Translations under genes and position numbers: made by a program
From: Exiguobacterium flavidum
Lineage (GTDB): Bacteria > Bacillota > Bacilli > Exiguobacteriales > Exiguobacteriaceae
Length of the DNA: 64,000 nt
Assembly (NCBI RefSeq): GCF_003344535.1
Contig: NZ_QPKS01000001.1
Coordinates: 108,557-172,556, forward strand
Direction of reading: 5' to 3'
Part shown: in pieces, positions 36,242 through 44,934 of the stretch
How positions within the stretch are numbered: the first letter of the stretch is position 1
Layout: each line of letters starts with the position of its first letter
Notes under the pieces: generated by a model
Databases searched by the model: none
What the model was told of the DNA's origin: nothing
The model's input: the letters and a program-made list of their open reading frames with translations, nothing else

Positions 36242-36264
36242 TATTCATTCGGTTCGCGAGCCAT

Positions 36265-37977
36265 TCATACGCGTTGACGCTCAAGCAGTCCGGCGAAGAA
36301 GCCGCCTCTTTCGACAAGTTCCTCGTGCGTCCCGTCCTCGACGACCCCGTCCTTCGTCACGACGAGGATGCGGTCCGCTTTTCGAATCGTCGCGAGGCGG
36401 TGCGCGATGATGAGCGTCGTCCGGTCCTTCGACAGCTCCTGCAGCGACTCCTGGATGATCGACTCCGTTTCTGTATCGAGCGCGGAAGTCGCCTCGTCAA
36501 GAATCAGGATCGGCGGATTCTTCAAGAACATCCGGGCAATGGCGAGGCGCTGTTTCTGACCGCCTGACAGCTTCAGCCCCCGCTCACCGATCTCGGTGTC
36601 GTAGCCGTGCGGCAGACCTTCGATCATCTCGCTGAGATGCGCCCGTTCGGCCGCCAGCTCGATTTCTTTCTGCGTCGCGTCGAGCTTCCCGTAAGCGATG
36701 TTCTCCCCGACCGTTCCAGCGAACAGGAAGACATCCTGCTGCACGATACCGATCTGCGAACGGAGCGAGCGCTTCGTCATTTGACGCACGTCGAGCCCGT
36801 CGATCGTGATCGCACCGTCCGTGACGTCATAGAAGCGAGGGATGAGCGAACAAATCGTCGTCTTGCCGGCACCTGACGTCCCGACGAAGGCAACCGTCTG
36901 ACCGGGCTCGATCGTCAGGCTGAGCTGATCGAGAATGAGCTGGTGCGCATCATAGCCGAAGCTGACGTCTTCGAAGACGATTCGTCCGCTCAACTTCGTG
37001 ACGTCGATCGCGTCCGGTTGCTCCTTGAGATCTGGCTCCTGGTCAAGCAGCTCCGCGAAGCGCTTGAATCCGGCCATCCCTTTCGGATAAAGCTCGAGCA
37101 GTGCCGTGATCTTGTCGATCGGTTTGAGCAGAATGTTCATGTAGAGGATGAATCCGACAAGCTCACCGTAGCTGAGCTGTCCCATGAAACTGAGATAGGC
37201 GCCATAAACGAGGACAGCTAGTGTCATCAGCCGCGTCATGATGTAGATGCCGGCGTGCCCCTTGCTCATCACCTGATAGGCGCGCAGTTTCGACTTGCGG
37301 AACGTCCGGTTGTCTTTTCGGAAACGAGCGATCTCATGCTCCTCGTTCGTAAACGACTGGACGACGCGCACACCTGATACGCTGTCTTCGACGCGGGCAT
37401 TGACTTCCGCGATGTCTCCGTACATCCGGTCCCAGGAGCGGTTCATCCTCGAGTTCGCATAACTGATGACGGCGATGAGGAACGGGACGAAGACCACCGT
37501 GACGAGTGCGAGCTTGACGTTGATCGTCATCATGATCCCGAATGCACCAAGCAGCGTCATGACAGCGATGAACGCATCCTCCGGTCCGTGATGGGCAAGT
37601 TCGCCGATGTCGAACAAATCGTTCGTCACCCGGCTCATGATGTGTCCCGTCTTCGTGTTGTCGAAGAAGCGGAACGACTGACGTTGAACGTGGGTGAACA
37701 GTTCCTCACGCATGTCCGTCTCGATGTTGATCCCAAGCTTGTGGCCGTAGTAGTTGACGACGTACTGCATCGCCATGCTCATCAAGTAGAGGGCGAGGAG
37801 CCCTGAACTGACGATGAAGATCAGCTTCATGTCCCCTTCGGGAAGGAGAGAGTCGATGAACCACTGGACGGCCAGCGGAAAACCGAGTTCGAGCAGTCCG
37901 ACGAAGAAGGCGCTCGCGAAGTCGATCGCGAACAATTTCCGGTGCGGCAAATAATAACGGAAAAATCGTTTAATCAT
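36265..37977 (-). CDS. ABC exporter, single-gene type (YwjA-like)
   Basis: 570 residues: six-helix exporter domain (about 1-310) and ATPase domain with Walker A GTSGAGKTT, signature LSGGQKQRLAIARMF, Walker B ILILDEATSALD and H-loop IIAHRL. All catalytic residues are canonical, so it should work as a homodimer, unlike the pair at 4520-8048. It is closest in style to B. subtilis YwjA; the exported substrate is unknown (lipid or drug). Monocistronic. Confidence 0.88.
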   Translation of the reverse strand: MIKRFFRYYLPHRKLFAIDFASAFFVGLLELGFPLAVQWFIDSLLPEGDMKLIFIVSSGLLALYLMSMAMQYVVNYYGHKLGINIETDMREELFTHVQRQSFRFFDNTKTGHIMSRVTNDLFDIGELAHHGPEDAFIAVMTLLGAFGIMMTINVKLALVTVVFVPFLIAVISYANSRMNRSWDRMYGDIAEVNARVEDSVSGVRVVQSFTNEEHEIARFRKDNRTFRKSKLRAYQVMSKGHAGIYIMTRLMTLAVLVYGAYLSFMGQLSYGELVGFILYMNILLKPIDKITALLELYPKGMAGFKRFAELLDQEPDLKEQPDAIDVTKLSGRIVFEDVSFGYDAHQLILDQLSLTIEPGQTVAFVGTSGAGKTTICSLIPRFYDVTDGAITIDGLDVRQMTKRSLRSQIGIVQQDVFLFAGTVGENIAYGKLDATQKEIELAAERAHLSEMIEGLPHGYDTEIGERGLKLSGGQKQRLAIARMFLKNPPILILDEATSALDTETESIIQESLQELSKDRTTLIIAHRLATIRKADRILVVTKDGVVEDGTHEELVERGGFFAGLLERQRV

Positions 37978-38084
37978 ATGTATCCCCCTTTTCTTCCATG
38001 ATTTCCATTGTACGACATCAATGTGAAAAATCGTAAGAAATCGCCTTGAATCATTTCACCTGATTTCTCCGGAAAATATCTTTT

Positions 38085-38112
38085 GAAAAATGGGGAATCG
38101 AGATTTCGATAT
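38085..38112 (+). promoter_or_regulatory. Possible promoter of the NlpC/P60 gene (sigma-D-like or sigma-A)
   Basis: GAAA, 16 bp, TTCGATAT resembles the sigma-D pattern TAAA-N15-GCCGATAT; the same bases can be read as TTGAAA (38083) with an 18-bp spacer and CGATAT. Sigma-D drives autolysin genes in Bacillus. Confidence 0.35.
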
Positions 38113-38165
38113 GACAAAATGAGATGGAAGAATGGACAAATCGACTTTGGAAGGAGCAACGCTTC

Positions 38166-39584
38166 GTGAAGAAAACCACCCTTGCCCTCACTGCCGCCGT
38201 ACTGATCGGTACGGCCACGAATACGTCGAGCGTTTCTGCCGCGACGACGCAAGTCACGCTGACCGACAATGTCAATATCCGTGCCAGCGCGACGACTTCT
38301 TCTAAAAAGCTCGCGACCTTGAAAAAGGGGACGAAGTTGACGGCCTATAAGCAACTTAGCGGCTGGTATCAAATCAAATATGCCGGAAAGACTGCCTATG
38401 TCTCTTCCGCCTATGCGAAGACGGTCGCAATCAAACAGACAGCAGCTACATATGTAACGAATACGGAGAACGTAAACGTCCGTGAGAGACCGACGACCGT
38501 CTCGAAGGTGCTCGGCAAACTCAAGCTCGGTACGAAGGTCACCATCAAGAAGACATCGAACAACTGGCACGAGATCAGCTACTCGAACAAGACGGCGTAC
38601 GTCCACGCACCACTCGTCTCGCTCAAACAATCTAAACCAAACGCCGCAAAACCGGCCACGCCATCGCTTCCTTTGAAACTGTCAGTCTCACCTGTCGACG
38701 CATCGAAGACATACAGCGTCGATTCAGCATCAGGGCTTAACGTCCGCACAAGTCCGGAGATGGGCAACAACATCATGACGACTGTCGCGAACAAGACGGT
38801 ACTCGATGTGACCGGCAGTCTGCCTGGCTGGTATCAGATCAAGCTTTCAGGCAAGACGGTCTATGTCGCGTCGCAGCTCGTCAAGACGACGAATGCAGTC
38901 ATCGCTCCTCCTGTTACCCAAGCTCCAAGTACACCGGCCGTCCCGGTCATCGCAGTCGACACGTCGAAGACGTATCGAGTCAACTCATCGACCGGTCTCA
39001 ACGTTCGCCGGACACCGGATACCACACTTGCGCCATACACCAAGCTTGCCGACGGGACCGTCCTCACGGTCACTGGCGAGACGACTGGAGCGAGTAGCGG
39101 GTGGTACCAGATTCAAATCAACGGTGTATCTTATTACGTAGCGAAAGACTATGTCGTCACGGGAGCAATCCCGCCTGTCGTACAGCCGGTCGGTGCGACG
39201 GTAATGGAACGCGCTATCTCCGTTGGTCAGGCGTACATCGGCACACCTTATATCTGGGCGTCCTCGTCTCCTCTCAATGGCGGCTTCGACTGCTCAGGGT
39301 TCATCGCCTATGTCGTCAACCAGGGCGGCAAACCCGTCGGACGGACGAATGTCGCAGGTTACTGGTCGAACGATGCTCATTTCGGTCCGAAGCTCTCGAA
39401 GCTGACGGCACCGAAGCGCGGCGATCTCGTGTTCTTCGAGAACACATATACGTCCGGTCCGTCTCACATGGGCATCATGGTGAACGACCAGGAATTCATC
39501 CATGCGGTCGAACCGCTGCTGACGATCACGAAGCTCAGCAGCAGTTACTGGACAGGTCACCTGCTCGGCTTCAAAAGAATATGA
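38166..39584 (+). CDS. Cell-wall hydrolase: four SH3b domains plus NlpC/P60
   Basis: About 472 residues. Signal peptide (VKKTTLALTAAVLIGTA, cleavage near VSAA), then four bacterial SH3 domains (each with an N(V/I)R or LNVR core and GWYQI(K/Q) or NWHEI strand) joined by Thr/Pro-rich linkers. A C-terminal NlpC/P60 domain follows (last 120 residues). The catalytic cysteine is in FDCSGFIAYV, the histidine in GPSHMGIMV and the third polar residue in the HAVEP region. It should be a gamma-D-glutamyl endopeptidase cutting peptidoglycan stem peptides. The GTG start at 38166 has GGAAGGAG at 9 bases. Confidence 0.93.
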   Translation: MKKTTLALTAAVLIGTATNTSSVSAATTQVTLTDNVNIRASATTSSKKLATLKKGTKLTAYKQLSGWYQIKYAGKTAYVSSAYAKTVAIKQTAATYVTNTENVNVRERPTTVSKVLGKLKLGTKVTIKKTSNNWHEISYSNKTAYVHAPLVSLKQSKPNAAKPATPSLPLKLSVSPVDASKTYSVDSASGLNVRTSPEMGNNIMTTVANKTVLDVTGSLPGWYQIKLSGKTVYVASQLVKTTNAVIAPPVTQAPSTPAVPVIAVDTSKTYRVNSSTGLNVRRTPDTTLAPYTKLADGTVLTVTGETTGASSGWYQIQINGVSYYVAKDYVVTGAIPPVVQPVGATVMERAISVGQAYIGTPYIWASSSPLNGGFDCSGFIAYVVNQGGKPVGRTNVAGYWSNDAHFGPKLSKLTAPKRGDLVFFENTYTSGPSHMGIMVNDQEFIHAVEPLLTITKLSSSYWTGHLLGFKRI

Positions 39585-39589
39585 ATGTA

Positions 39590-39632
39590 AAGACGCCTCA
39601 AGAAAGCAAAAGCTTCCGAGGCGTCTTTTTCA
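39590..39632 (+). terminator. Terminator of the NlpC/P60 gene
   Basis: AAGACGCCTC...GAGGCGTCTT followed by TTTTC; overlaps the 3' end of the convergent regulator gene by a few bases. Confidence 0.88.
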
Positions 39633-40799
39633 TGTCAGCTGATCGAGCAGCTGCTGCGTATCTTTCTTGTAATGACCTTCCGGGAACTTGCTGACGATCT
39701 CACGGATCGCGTCGACACGGTCCGTCCCGATTCCTTTCCGCGCTGCCTGGAGCAACCCCTGACAGAGGTAACCCTGATCGAGTACGCTGTGTTCGAGCCA
39801 TCTCTTGCGCTGTTCCCAAAGTGAATCGAATGCCGAAGAAGCAGAGTCAATGTCCTCTTCAAGCAAGGCGAGCATGCCTGTCGCAAAATCGATGAACGGC
39901 TGGAGTCCTTTGGAATCGAACTTCCGCAGGATATCGAGTTGCTTTCTGATGTCGGCTGCGTCTTCGCGGAAAACCGCAATCAACGATCTCGACAAACTGA
40001 TCCGCACCCGGGCGACCTCGTCCTCTGTGAAGCTGACATACTGGAGAGCCTTATCGATCTCCCGCTCGTATGCCTTCTCCTCCCCGTTGAGGAAATATGC
40101 CATCGCCAGAAGACGGTGTACCTCATCCGCCCGGTAGAAGGTCTCTTTTCGTTTCATATACCGGAGAGCATCGTTCAATACGGAGATCGCCTCCGGGAAA
40201 TGATCATAATAAATCATCGCCCGGAAGGCGAGGAGCATTTGAAATTCGATTTGTGTCGCCGGTTGGAGCGGCCGGTCACGCGGGGTCTCGAGTTCCGCGA
40301 TCACATCCATCGCAGCGTCGAACCGGTTCCACTTCAACAAATAGAACGCTTTTGAAATACGTGCCATCATCATCTCGTCGTCATCCGCAAGGCGCATCGA
40401 CAGCTTCTCTGCTTTGTCGATGTAACCGAGAATCTCTTTGCGCTCGCTGTCAGGCAAGGAGTCGGCATATTCAAGGTAGACACGCCCCTGCCAATAGGAA
40501 TCAACCTGACCATTCGCGAACGGCTGAAGGATTTCACGCCTTTTCTCCTTATCATGGCGGATGTTCGATCTCTCGATTTTTTCAACTGCTTCCTTCATCA
40601 CTTCCGCTTCCTGGTCGATCGTCAGCTCCGTCGTCGTCACGCCGAGCCGGACGGCAATCTCCCGCAGCGCGTTAGCAGACAGTTCCGCCTTGCCGTTCTC
40701 GACCATGCTGAGCATCGATTTCGTCACGATGCCTTCCGAAAGCTCCGTCTGCGTCATCCGCTTCCTCTTTCTCAGTTCCTTGATCCGACTGCCAATCAT
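39630..40799 (-). CDS. XRE-family regulator with TPR-like C-terminal domain
   Basis: 389 residues. The N-terminal helix-turn-helix (residues 1-60: RIKELRKRKRMTQTELSEGIVTKSMLSMVENGKAELSANALREIAVRLGV) is followed by about 320 residues of helix pairs resembling tetratricopeptide repeats. This is the architecture of RRNPP/Rgg-PlcR-like regulators that sense short peptides, though no pheromone gene is visible next to it. AAGGAGGGTC precedes the ATG. It is divergent from an MFS transporter, with two matching inverted repeats between, so control of the pump and itself is likely. Confidence 0.85.
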   Translation of the reverse strand: MIGSRIKELRKRKRMTQTELSEGIVTKSMLSMVENGKAELSANALREIAVRLGVTTTELTIDQEAEVMKEAVEKIERSNIRHDKEKRREILQPFANGQVDSYWQGRVYLEYADSLPDSERKEILGYIDKAEKLSMRLADDDEMMMARISKAFYLLKWNRFDAAMDVIAELETPRDRPLQPATQIEFQMLLAFRAMIYYDHFPEAISVLNDALRYMKRKETFYRADEVHRLLAMAYFLNGEEKAYEREIDKALQYVSFTEDEVARVRISLSRSLIAVFREDAADIRKQLDILRKFDSKGLQPFIDFATGMLALLEEDIDSASSAFDSLWEQRKRWLEHSVLDQGYLCQGLLQAARKGIGTDRVDAIREIVSKFPEGHYKKDTQQLLDQLT

Positions 40800-40812
40800 G
40801 AAGACCCTCCTT

Positions 40813-40837
40813 AAAAGTTAAAAAATATTTAACTTTT
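40813..40837. promoter_or_regulatory. Operator 1 of the XRE-TPR/MFS promoter region
   Basis: Perfect inverted repeat with 10-bp arms (AAAAGTTAAA and TTTAACTTTT) and 5-bp centre; the core is GTTAAA-N5-TTTAAC. It lies just upstream of the MFS -35 and next to the regulator's ribosome site. Confidence 0.8.
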
Positions 40838-40840
40838 ATC

Positions 40841-40869
40841 TTTACATCGTCCTAACCTTGTTATATCAT
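40841..40869 (+). promoter_or_regulatory. Promoter of the MFS transporter gene
   Basis: TTTACA, 17 bp, TATCAT. Confidence 0.7.
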
Positions 40870-40872
40870 AAT

Positions 40873-40889
40873 GTTAAATCAAATTGAAC
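40873..40889. promoter_or_regulatory. Operator 2 of the XRE-TPR/MFS promoter region
   Basis: GTTAAATCAAATTGAAC repeats the core GTTAAA-N5-TTTAAC with one change, 56 bp from operator 1. It covers the MFS start point and a possible -10 (TAACAT) of the regulator on the other strand. Confidence 0.7.
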
Positions 40890-40913
40890 TTTTAGTCAAA
40901 GAGGAGGATTTAT

Positions 40914-42146
40914 ATGAAACGCAACCTGCCTTATCTGCTAGTCGGCAAATTCAGCTCTCTGTTCGGTTCTGGACTGTTCGCCTTCGTCGCCGGTCTGATC
41001 GTCTTGAAGGAGACGGGTTCAGGTCTTCAGTTCTCGCTCGTCTTGCTCGCCGGCATGTTACCGCGTGTTCTCTTTTCGCCGGTCGCCGGAGCGTTCGCTG
41101 ATCGTTTTGACCGAAAGAAAATCATCGTCTCGATGGAGATCGCCTCGAGCGTTCTGCTCTTCCTGACGATGACGCTCAGCACGCTCTTCACATTCCACTA
41201 TTACCACTTCATGATCGTCTCGGGTCTGTTGACACTCTTCTCGACATTTCTCTCCGTCACTCTGACTTCATCCATCCCGTCACTGTTCGAACAGGATGAT
41301 CTCCAAAAAGCCAACTCGCTCATGCAATCAGTCGGTTCGGCCTCAGGCATCTCGTCACCGCTAGCCGCCGGCTTCCTCTATGCGCTCATGCCGTTCCACT
41401 TCTTCGTCATCCTGCCAGCCACGCTCTTTCTTCTAGCAGCCTTCCTCGACTCAAGGCTCCTCTTCCTTGAGCGTGTCGTCGAGAAAAAAGAGGACACGAG
41501 TATGGTGAGTGAAATAAAGGAAGGGTTTCACTATTTATTGAACCAGCGTACGCTTTGGACGTTGACGCAGCTCGCACTTGTGCTGAATTTCTTCTTCATC
41601 GCACTTGAAGTGCTCTTCCCGATCATCGCGCTTGAACGGCTCGAACTCTCATCCGTTCAGTTCGGCTTCATTGAAAGCATGTTCGCCGTCGGCCTGCTCG
41701 TTGCCTCGGTCCTCTTGTCGACACCGCGCTTCAAGATCAGACGGCCGCTCGCGACGACACGGATTTCCCTCTACCAATCTGCTCTCCTGTTCGCGCTGCC
41801 GGCGTTGCCGCTCATCTTCCCATTCCCGGGAGACACTTGGATCGTCGCCTACTATGTAACGCTCTTCCTCACGTTTGGTTTCGTCATCCTGCGCGTCAAC
41901 ATCCCGATCCAAATCTATATGCAGACGGAGACGGACCCGCGTTACCTCGGACGCGTCATGGGCGTCATCGAATCGATGGCGCTCGGCATCGCCCCGCTCG
42001 GCACCGTGCTGTTCGGCTTCCTGAGTGACTATGTCCCGCTGCAATGGCTCTTCCTGTTCAGCTCGGTCTCGATGCTTATCGCCATCACTATTGCGATGGG
42101 TCGGCTCAAGACGGTCGTCCGCTCCGAGATGGCGAAGGCCGGCTGA
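40914..42146 (+). CDS. MFS transporter (macrolide-efflux/enterobactin-exporter-like)
   Basis: 410 residues, about twelve membrane helices. The conserved MFS loop-2 motif is FADRFDRKKIIV (about 60-72). The N-terminal LPYLLVGKFSSLFGSGLFAFVAGLIVLKETGSGLQFSLV resembles the MefA/EntS-type drug and siderophore exporters. GAGGAGG ribosome site. The divergent XRE-TPR gene probably regulates it. The substrate is unknown. Confidence 0.88.
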   Translation: MKRNLPYLLVGKFSSLFGSGLFAFVAGLIVLKETGSGLQFSLVLLAGMLPRVLFSPVAGAFADRFDRKKIIVSMEIASSVLLFLTMTLSTLFTFHYYHFMIVSGLLTLFSTFLSVTLTSSIPSLFEQDDLQKANSLMQSVGSASGISSPLAAGFLYALMPFHFFVILPATLFLLAAFLDSRLLFLERVVEKKEDTSMVSEIKEGFHYLLNQRTLWTLTQLALVLNFFFIALEVLFPIIALERLELSSVQFGFIESMFAVGLLVASVLLSTPRFKIRRPLATTRISLYQSALLFALPALPLIFPFPGDTWIVAYYVTLFLTFGFVILRVNIPIQIYMQTETDPRYLGRVMGVIESMALGIAPLGTVLFGFLSDYVPLQWLFLFSSVSMLIAITIAMGRLKTVVRSEMAKAG

Positions 42147-42155
42147 TTCATCACG

Positions 42156-42200
42156 AAAGGCCCGTTCCGCGCTGCTGACGCAGCTTGGGACGGGCCTTTT
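42156..42200. terminator. Terminator between the MFS and LLM genes
   Basis: AAAGGCCCGT...ACGGGCCTTTT with an inner GCTGC/GCAGC stem; serves convergent genes. Confidence 0.88.
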
Positions 42201-42201
42201 C

Positions 42202-43215
42202 TTAGATTTCGAGCTGCTTGACAGCCTCCATGATCAATCGCAGCGAATTCTGTTTCGCCTTTCGGTCCGGAATCATCGATGCGATCATCACCTCGTCCGT
42301 ACCGTACGATTCGGCCAGTGTTTTCAGTTCCTGTGCTACCTTGTCCGGCGTGCCGACGATCATCCGCTTCCGGTTCCGGGCGATGCGGAACTGGTCCTCG
42401 AACGAATACGGGTAGTTCCGCGCCTCCTCGATCGTCGGTGTCGTCTCGCGCGGTTCCCCTTTCTCAAGCAACAGGAGCGACAAATCGAGCGTCGACGCGA
42501 GGCTCTCTGCCTCCTCCGCCGTCTCGGCAGATGTCACGAAAATCGAGACGAGCGTCTGCGGCTGCTCGTTGAAACGGGACGGAACGAACTGTTCGCGGTA
42601 GTAGTCGAGGACCGCTTCTCCGCCTTCCCCGTTGATGAAGTGGGCGAACGCAAGACCGAATCCGCGCTCAGCGGCATTCAATGCGCTGCCGCCGCTCGAG
42701 CCGAGCAACCAGGCTTCCGGCATCGTCTCGACTTCCGGCGTCGCGACGAGTCCCGCGAATCGGTGATCGGCAGGCGCGCCTTCCCCTAAGTATTCAATCA
42801 GGTCGTCGAGCTGATGGCCGTAATCGTCACCGCCGAATCGCGGAGACTTCCCGTCCTGCAAGGCACGTGTCGCGAGCGGCATTCCGCCTGGCGCGCGGCC
42901 GAGTCCGAGGTCGATCCGGTTCGGGGCAAGCCCTTCGAGGACACGGAAGTTCTCAGCGACCTTATACGGGCTGTAATGCGGCAACATGACACCGCCTGAC
43001 CCAAGACGGATCCGTTCCGTCACGGCAGCCATATAGCTGATCAGCACTTCCGGGCTCGAGCCTGCGAGCGTACGGGCGAAGTGATGCTCGGATACCCAAA
43101 AACGATGATAGCCAAGCTGCTCAGCGGTCTTAGCGAGCTCGACCGTCTCTTTTAATGCGTCTGATGCGCTTTGCCCCCGGGAGATCGGGGATTGATCCAA
43201 AATACTGAGTTTCAA
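42202..43215 (-). CDS. LLM-class flavin-dependent oxidoreductase (luciferase-like)
   Basis: About 337 residues, bacterial luciferase-like TIM barrel. It shows ILDQSPISRGQS, GYHRFWVSEHHFARTLAGSSPEVL, IRLGSGGVMLPHYSPYKVAENFRVLEGLAPNRIDLGLGRAPGG and WLLGSSGGSA, all typical of the YceB/YwcH single-subunit group. A flavin-dependent monooxygenase or reductase activity is expected; the substrate is unknown. The start is ambiguous: TTG at 43215 gives the family's MKLSILDQSP opening with GAGG 11 bases away; a GTG 9 bases upstream is too close to GAGG. Confidence 0.88.
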   Translation of the reverse strand: MKLSILDQSPISRGQSASDALKETVELAKTAEQLGYHRFWVSEHHFARTLAGSSPEVLISYMAAVTERIRLGSGGVMLPHYSPYKVAENFRVLEGLAPNRIDLGLGRAPGGMPLATRALQDGKSPRFGGDDYGHQLDDLIEYLGEGAPADHRFAGLVATPEVETMPEAWLLGSSGGSALNAAERGFGLAFAHFINGEGGEAVLDYYREQFVPSRFNEQPQTLVSIFVTSAETAEEAESLASTLDLSLLLLEKGEPRETTPTIEEARNYPYSFEDQFRIARNRKRMIVGTPDKVAQELKTLAESYGTDEVMIASMIPDRKAKQNSLRLIMEAVKQLEI

Positions 43216-43332
43216 CAGATACACATCCTCTTTTTCTAGGTTCTGTCCTCACTCTACGCCTCATGCCATGCGCGGCGCAATCAACTTGCTCAAAGGCCAC
43301 AGACTCGGATACGATTAGCTTGAGGTGATTGA

Positions 43333-43632
43333 ATGTATACACAGTTCACGTGCGACGTCATTGATTTGATCAAGCGGATTCCACCCGGCAAGGTGATGAC
43401 GTACGGACAGATCGCAGCATACGCCGGAAAGCCGCGAGGAGCTCGTCAGGTCTCAAGGATCCTCCATTCGCTCAGCAGCAAGGAACGTCTGCCTTGGCAC
43501 CGCGTCGTCAATGCACGGGGTGAACTCTCGCTCGAAGGCGAGGAGCAGCGGATCGCGCTCGAAGCGGAAGGTGTCGTGTTCATCGGCAAACGGATCATTC
43601 TGACTGATCATCTCTATGACATTCATCCATGA
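43333..43632 (+). CDS. Alkyltransferase-like DNA repair protein (ATL)
   Basis: 99 residues, the DNA-binding domain of O6-alkylguanine-DNA alkyltransferase alone. It shows RIPPGKVMTYGQIAAYAGKPRGARQVSRIL (helix-turn-helix with the arginine finger). The active-site motif reads LPWHRVVN (about residues 53-60), where tryptophan replaces the acceptor cysteine of P-C-H-R. This is the defining feature of ATL proteins, which bind O6-alkylguanine without repairing it and hand it to nucleotide excision repair. TTGAGGTGA ribosome site. Monocistronic. Confidence 0.92.
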   Translation: MYTQFTCDVIDLIKRIPPGKVMTYGQIAAYAGKPRGARQVSRILHSLSSKERLPWHRVVNARGELSLEGEEQRIALEAEGVVFIGKRIILTDHLYDIHP

Positions 43633-43650
43633 GAATCGACGATCCACATA

Positions 43651-43680
43651 CGAAAGGCACCCGTGTACGGGTGCCTTTCG
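43651..43680. terminator. Terminator between the ATL and exporter genes
   Basis: CGAAAGGCACCC-GTGTAC-GGGTGCCTTTCG between convergent genes. Confidence 0.8.
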
Positions 43681-43689
43681 TCCATATGA

Positions 43690-44832
43690 TCAACTTTTCG
43701 CCTGTTCGATCGCCTTCTTGCGTTTAAGACGGCTGAACGTCTTGTCACGAATCGTCTTCTGCTCGATCGACAGCGAAGCCGCGTGCCGCTTCAGCGCCGT
43801 CTCGAGTCTGCGCTCGAACTGCTCGATCTCACGGATCCATTCGTTCATCGCGACGACGACCGGGAGCACTTCCATGATGATGCCCTCCTCGATTTCGTCA
43901 CGGTCGAGGAACGAATGTTTGACGAAGGCGATGTTCTCCTTGACGAGGTCCTCCATCGCGAGCGGCTCATCCTCGAGCAGCAGGTCATACGTCAACAACA
44001 CCTTCTCCTGCCGCTGTGTGATGTGCATCAAATGGAAGAACAGCTCACTTCTCAGGTCCGGGGCGATCTTGACGAGCGACTTCTCCTTCTCACGGAAGCG
44101 CTCTGCCGTCCGCACGCCTTTCTCGAGACATGATTGCATATGTTTCAGGATGACGAGATTGCGCAGGAGCGAGGCGTGCTTTTGCCGCGTCCCCTTCACT
44201 TCCTCCTCATGCAGGTCGAACAGGTTTCTTGCCTCCTGCTTCGTCTTGCCCATCTTATCGATCGCCGGACGATACGGCGCGATGTTCCCTTCGAAGGCGA
44301 TGGCGCGCGTGACGACGAGCACCTTCTCGAACAGTTTCGTCGCCTTCTGGTAATAGGCGCTGCCGTAGCGTGGCGGGAAGACGACGGCGTTGACCCCGAG
44401 GGCACAGGCGATGCCGAGCATCACCATCAGGTAACGCGTCAGGACGACCTGCCAGACCGGGTCCGTCGCCGTATCGATGCTTTCGAGGATGATGATGACC
44501 ATGAGCACGACGTTCGGAATCGTTCGGCCGAAACCGAACGCGAGCAAAATCGAGATCGTCGCCATGATGACGATGCCGATCGTCAATGGATTCGCCTGGT
44601 TCGTCCCAAGCAGCAGAATCGTCAGGAACGTCAGCACTGCCCCAATCAAGTTCGCCTCCGCTTCCTCGAGGAACTGTTTCCACGTCTGATAGACGGAAGG
44701 CAGGAGCGTCGATGCCGCAGAGATGGCAGGCAGGATCGGACTGAGTTTGAAAAGCTCGCTGAGGAGGAGCGCAAGGGCTACGGCGAGACCTGTCTTGATC
44801 GTCCTCGGGCCGAGCTGGAGCGATTGTCCCAT
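43690..44832 (-). CDS. Aromatic acid exporter family protein (FUSC/ArAE type)
   Basis: 380 residues. Four to six membrane helices in the first 170 residues (GPRTIKTGLAVALALLLSELFKLSPILPAISAASTLLPSVYQTW) are followed by a long helical cytosolic domain of about 200 residues rich in Glu, Arg and Lys. This is the half-size layout of Gram-positive ArAE/FUSC proteins (YqjA/YgaE-like). Export of aromatic acids is inferred only from family. AAGGGGGAA ribosome site. Confidence 0.8.
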   Translation of the reverse strand: MGQSLQLGPRTIKTGLAVALALLLSELFKLSPILPAISAASTLLPSVYQTWKQFLEEAEANLIGAVLTFLTILLLGTNQANPLTIGIVIMATISILLAFGFGRTIPNVVLMVIIILESIDTATDPVWQVVLTRYLMVMLGIACALGVNAVVFPPRYGSAYYQKATKLFEKVLVVTRAIAFEGNIAPYRPAIDKMGKTKQEARNLFDLHEEEVKGTRQKHASLLRNLVILKHMQSCLEKGVRTAERFREKEKSLVKIAPDLRSELFFHLMHITQRQEKVLLTYDLLLEDEPLAMEDLVKENIAFVKHSFLDRDEIEEGIIMEVLPVVVAMNEWIREIEQFERRLETALKRHAASLSIEQKTIRDKTFSRLKRKKAIEQAKS

Positions 44833-44901
44833 CGTAATTGTTCCCCCTTTTTCTTCGGTATGTCCCTATCCTTCTATATCTACCCGAAAATTACAACAAA
44901 A

Positions 44902-44929
44902 AAATCACTTCGGCGGACCGAAGTGATTT
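44902..44929 (-). terminator. Terminator of the fru operon
   Basis: AAATCACTTCGG-CGGA-CCGAAGTGATTT, followed on the minus strand by a T-run and 5 bp past the fruA stop. Confidence 0.9.
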
Positions 44930-44934
44930 CATTT

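Noticed and set aside
40813-40837. Repeat before the XRE gene read as a terminator
   Set aside because: It is AT-rich with no GC stem and lies in a divergent promoter region next to a second copy, so an operator fits better.
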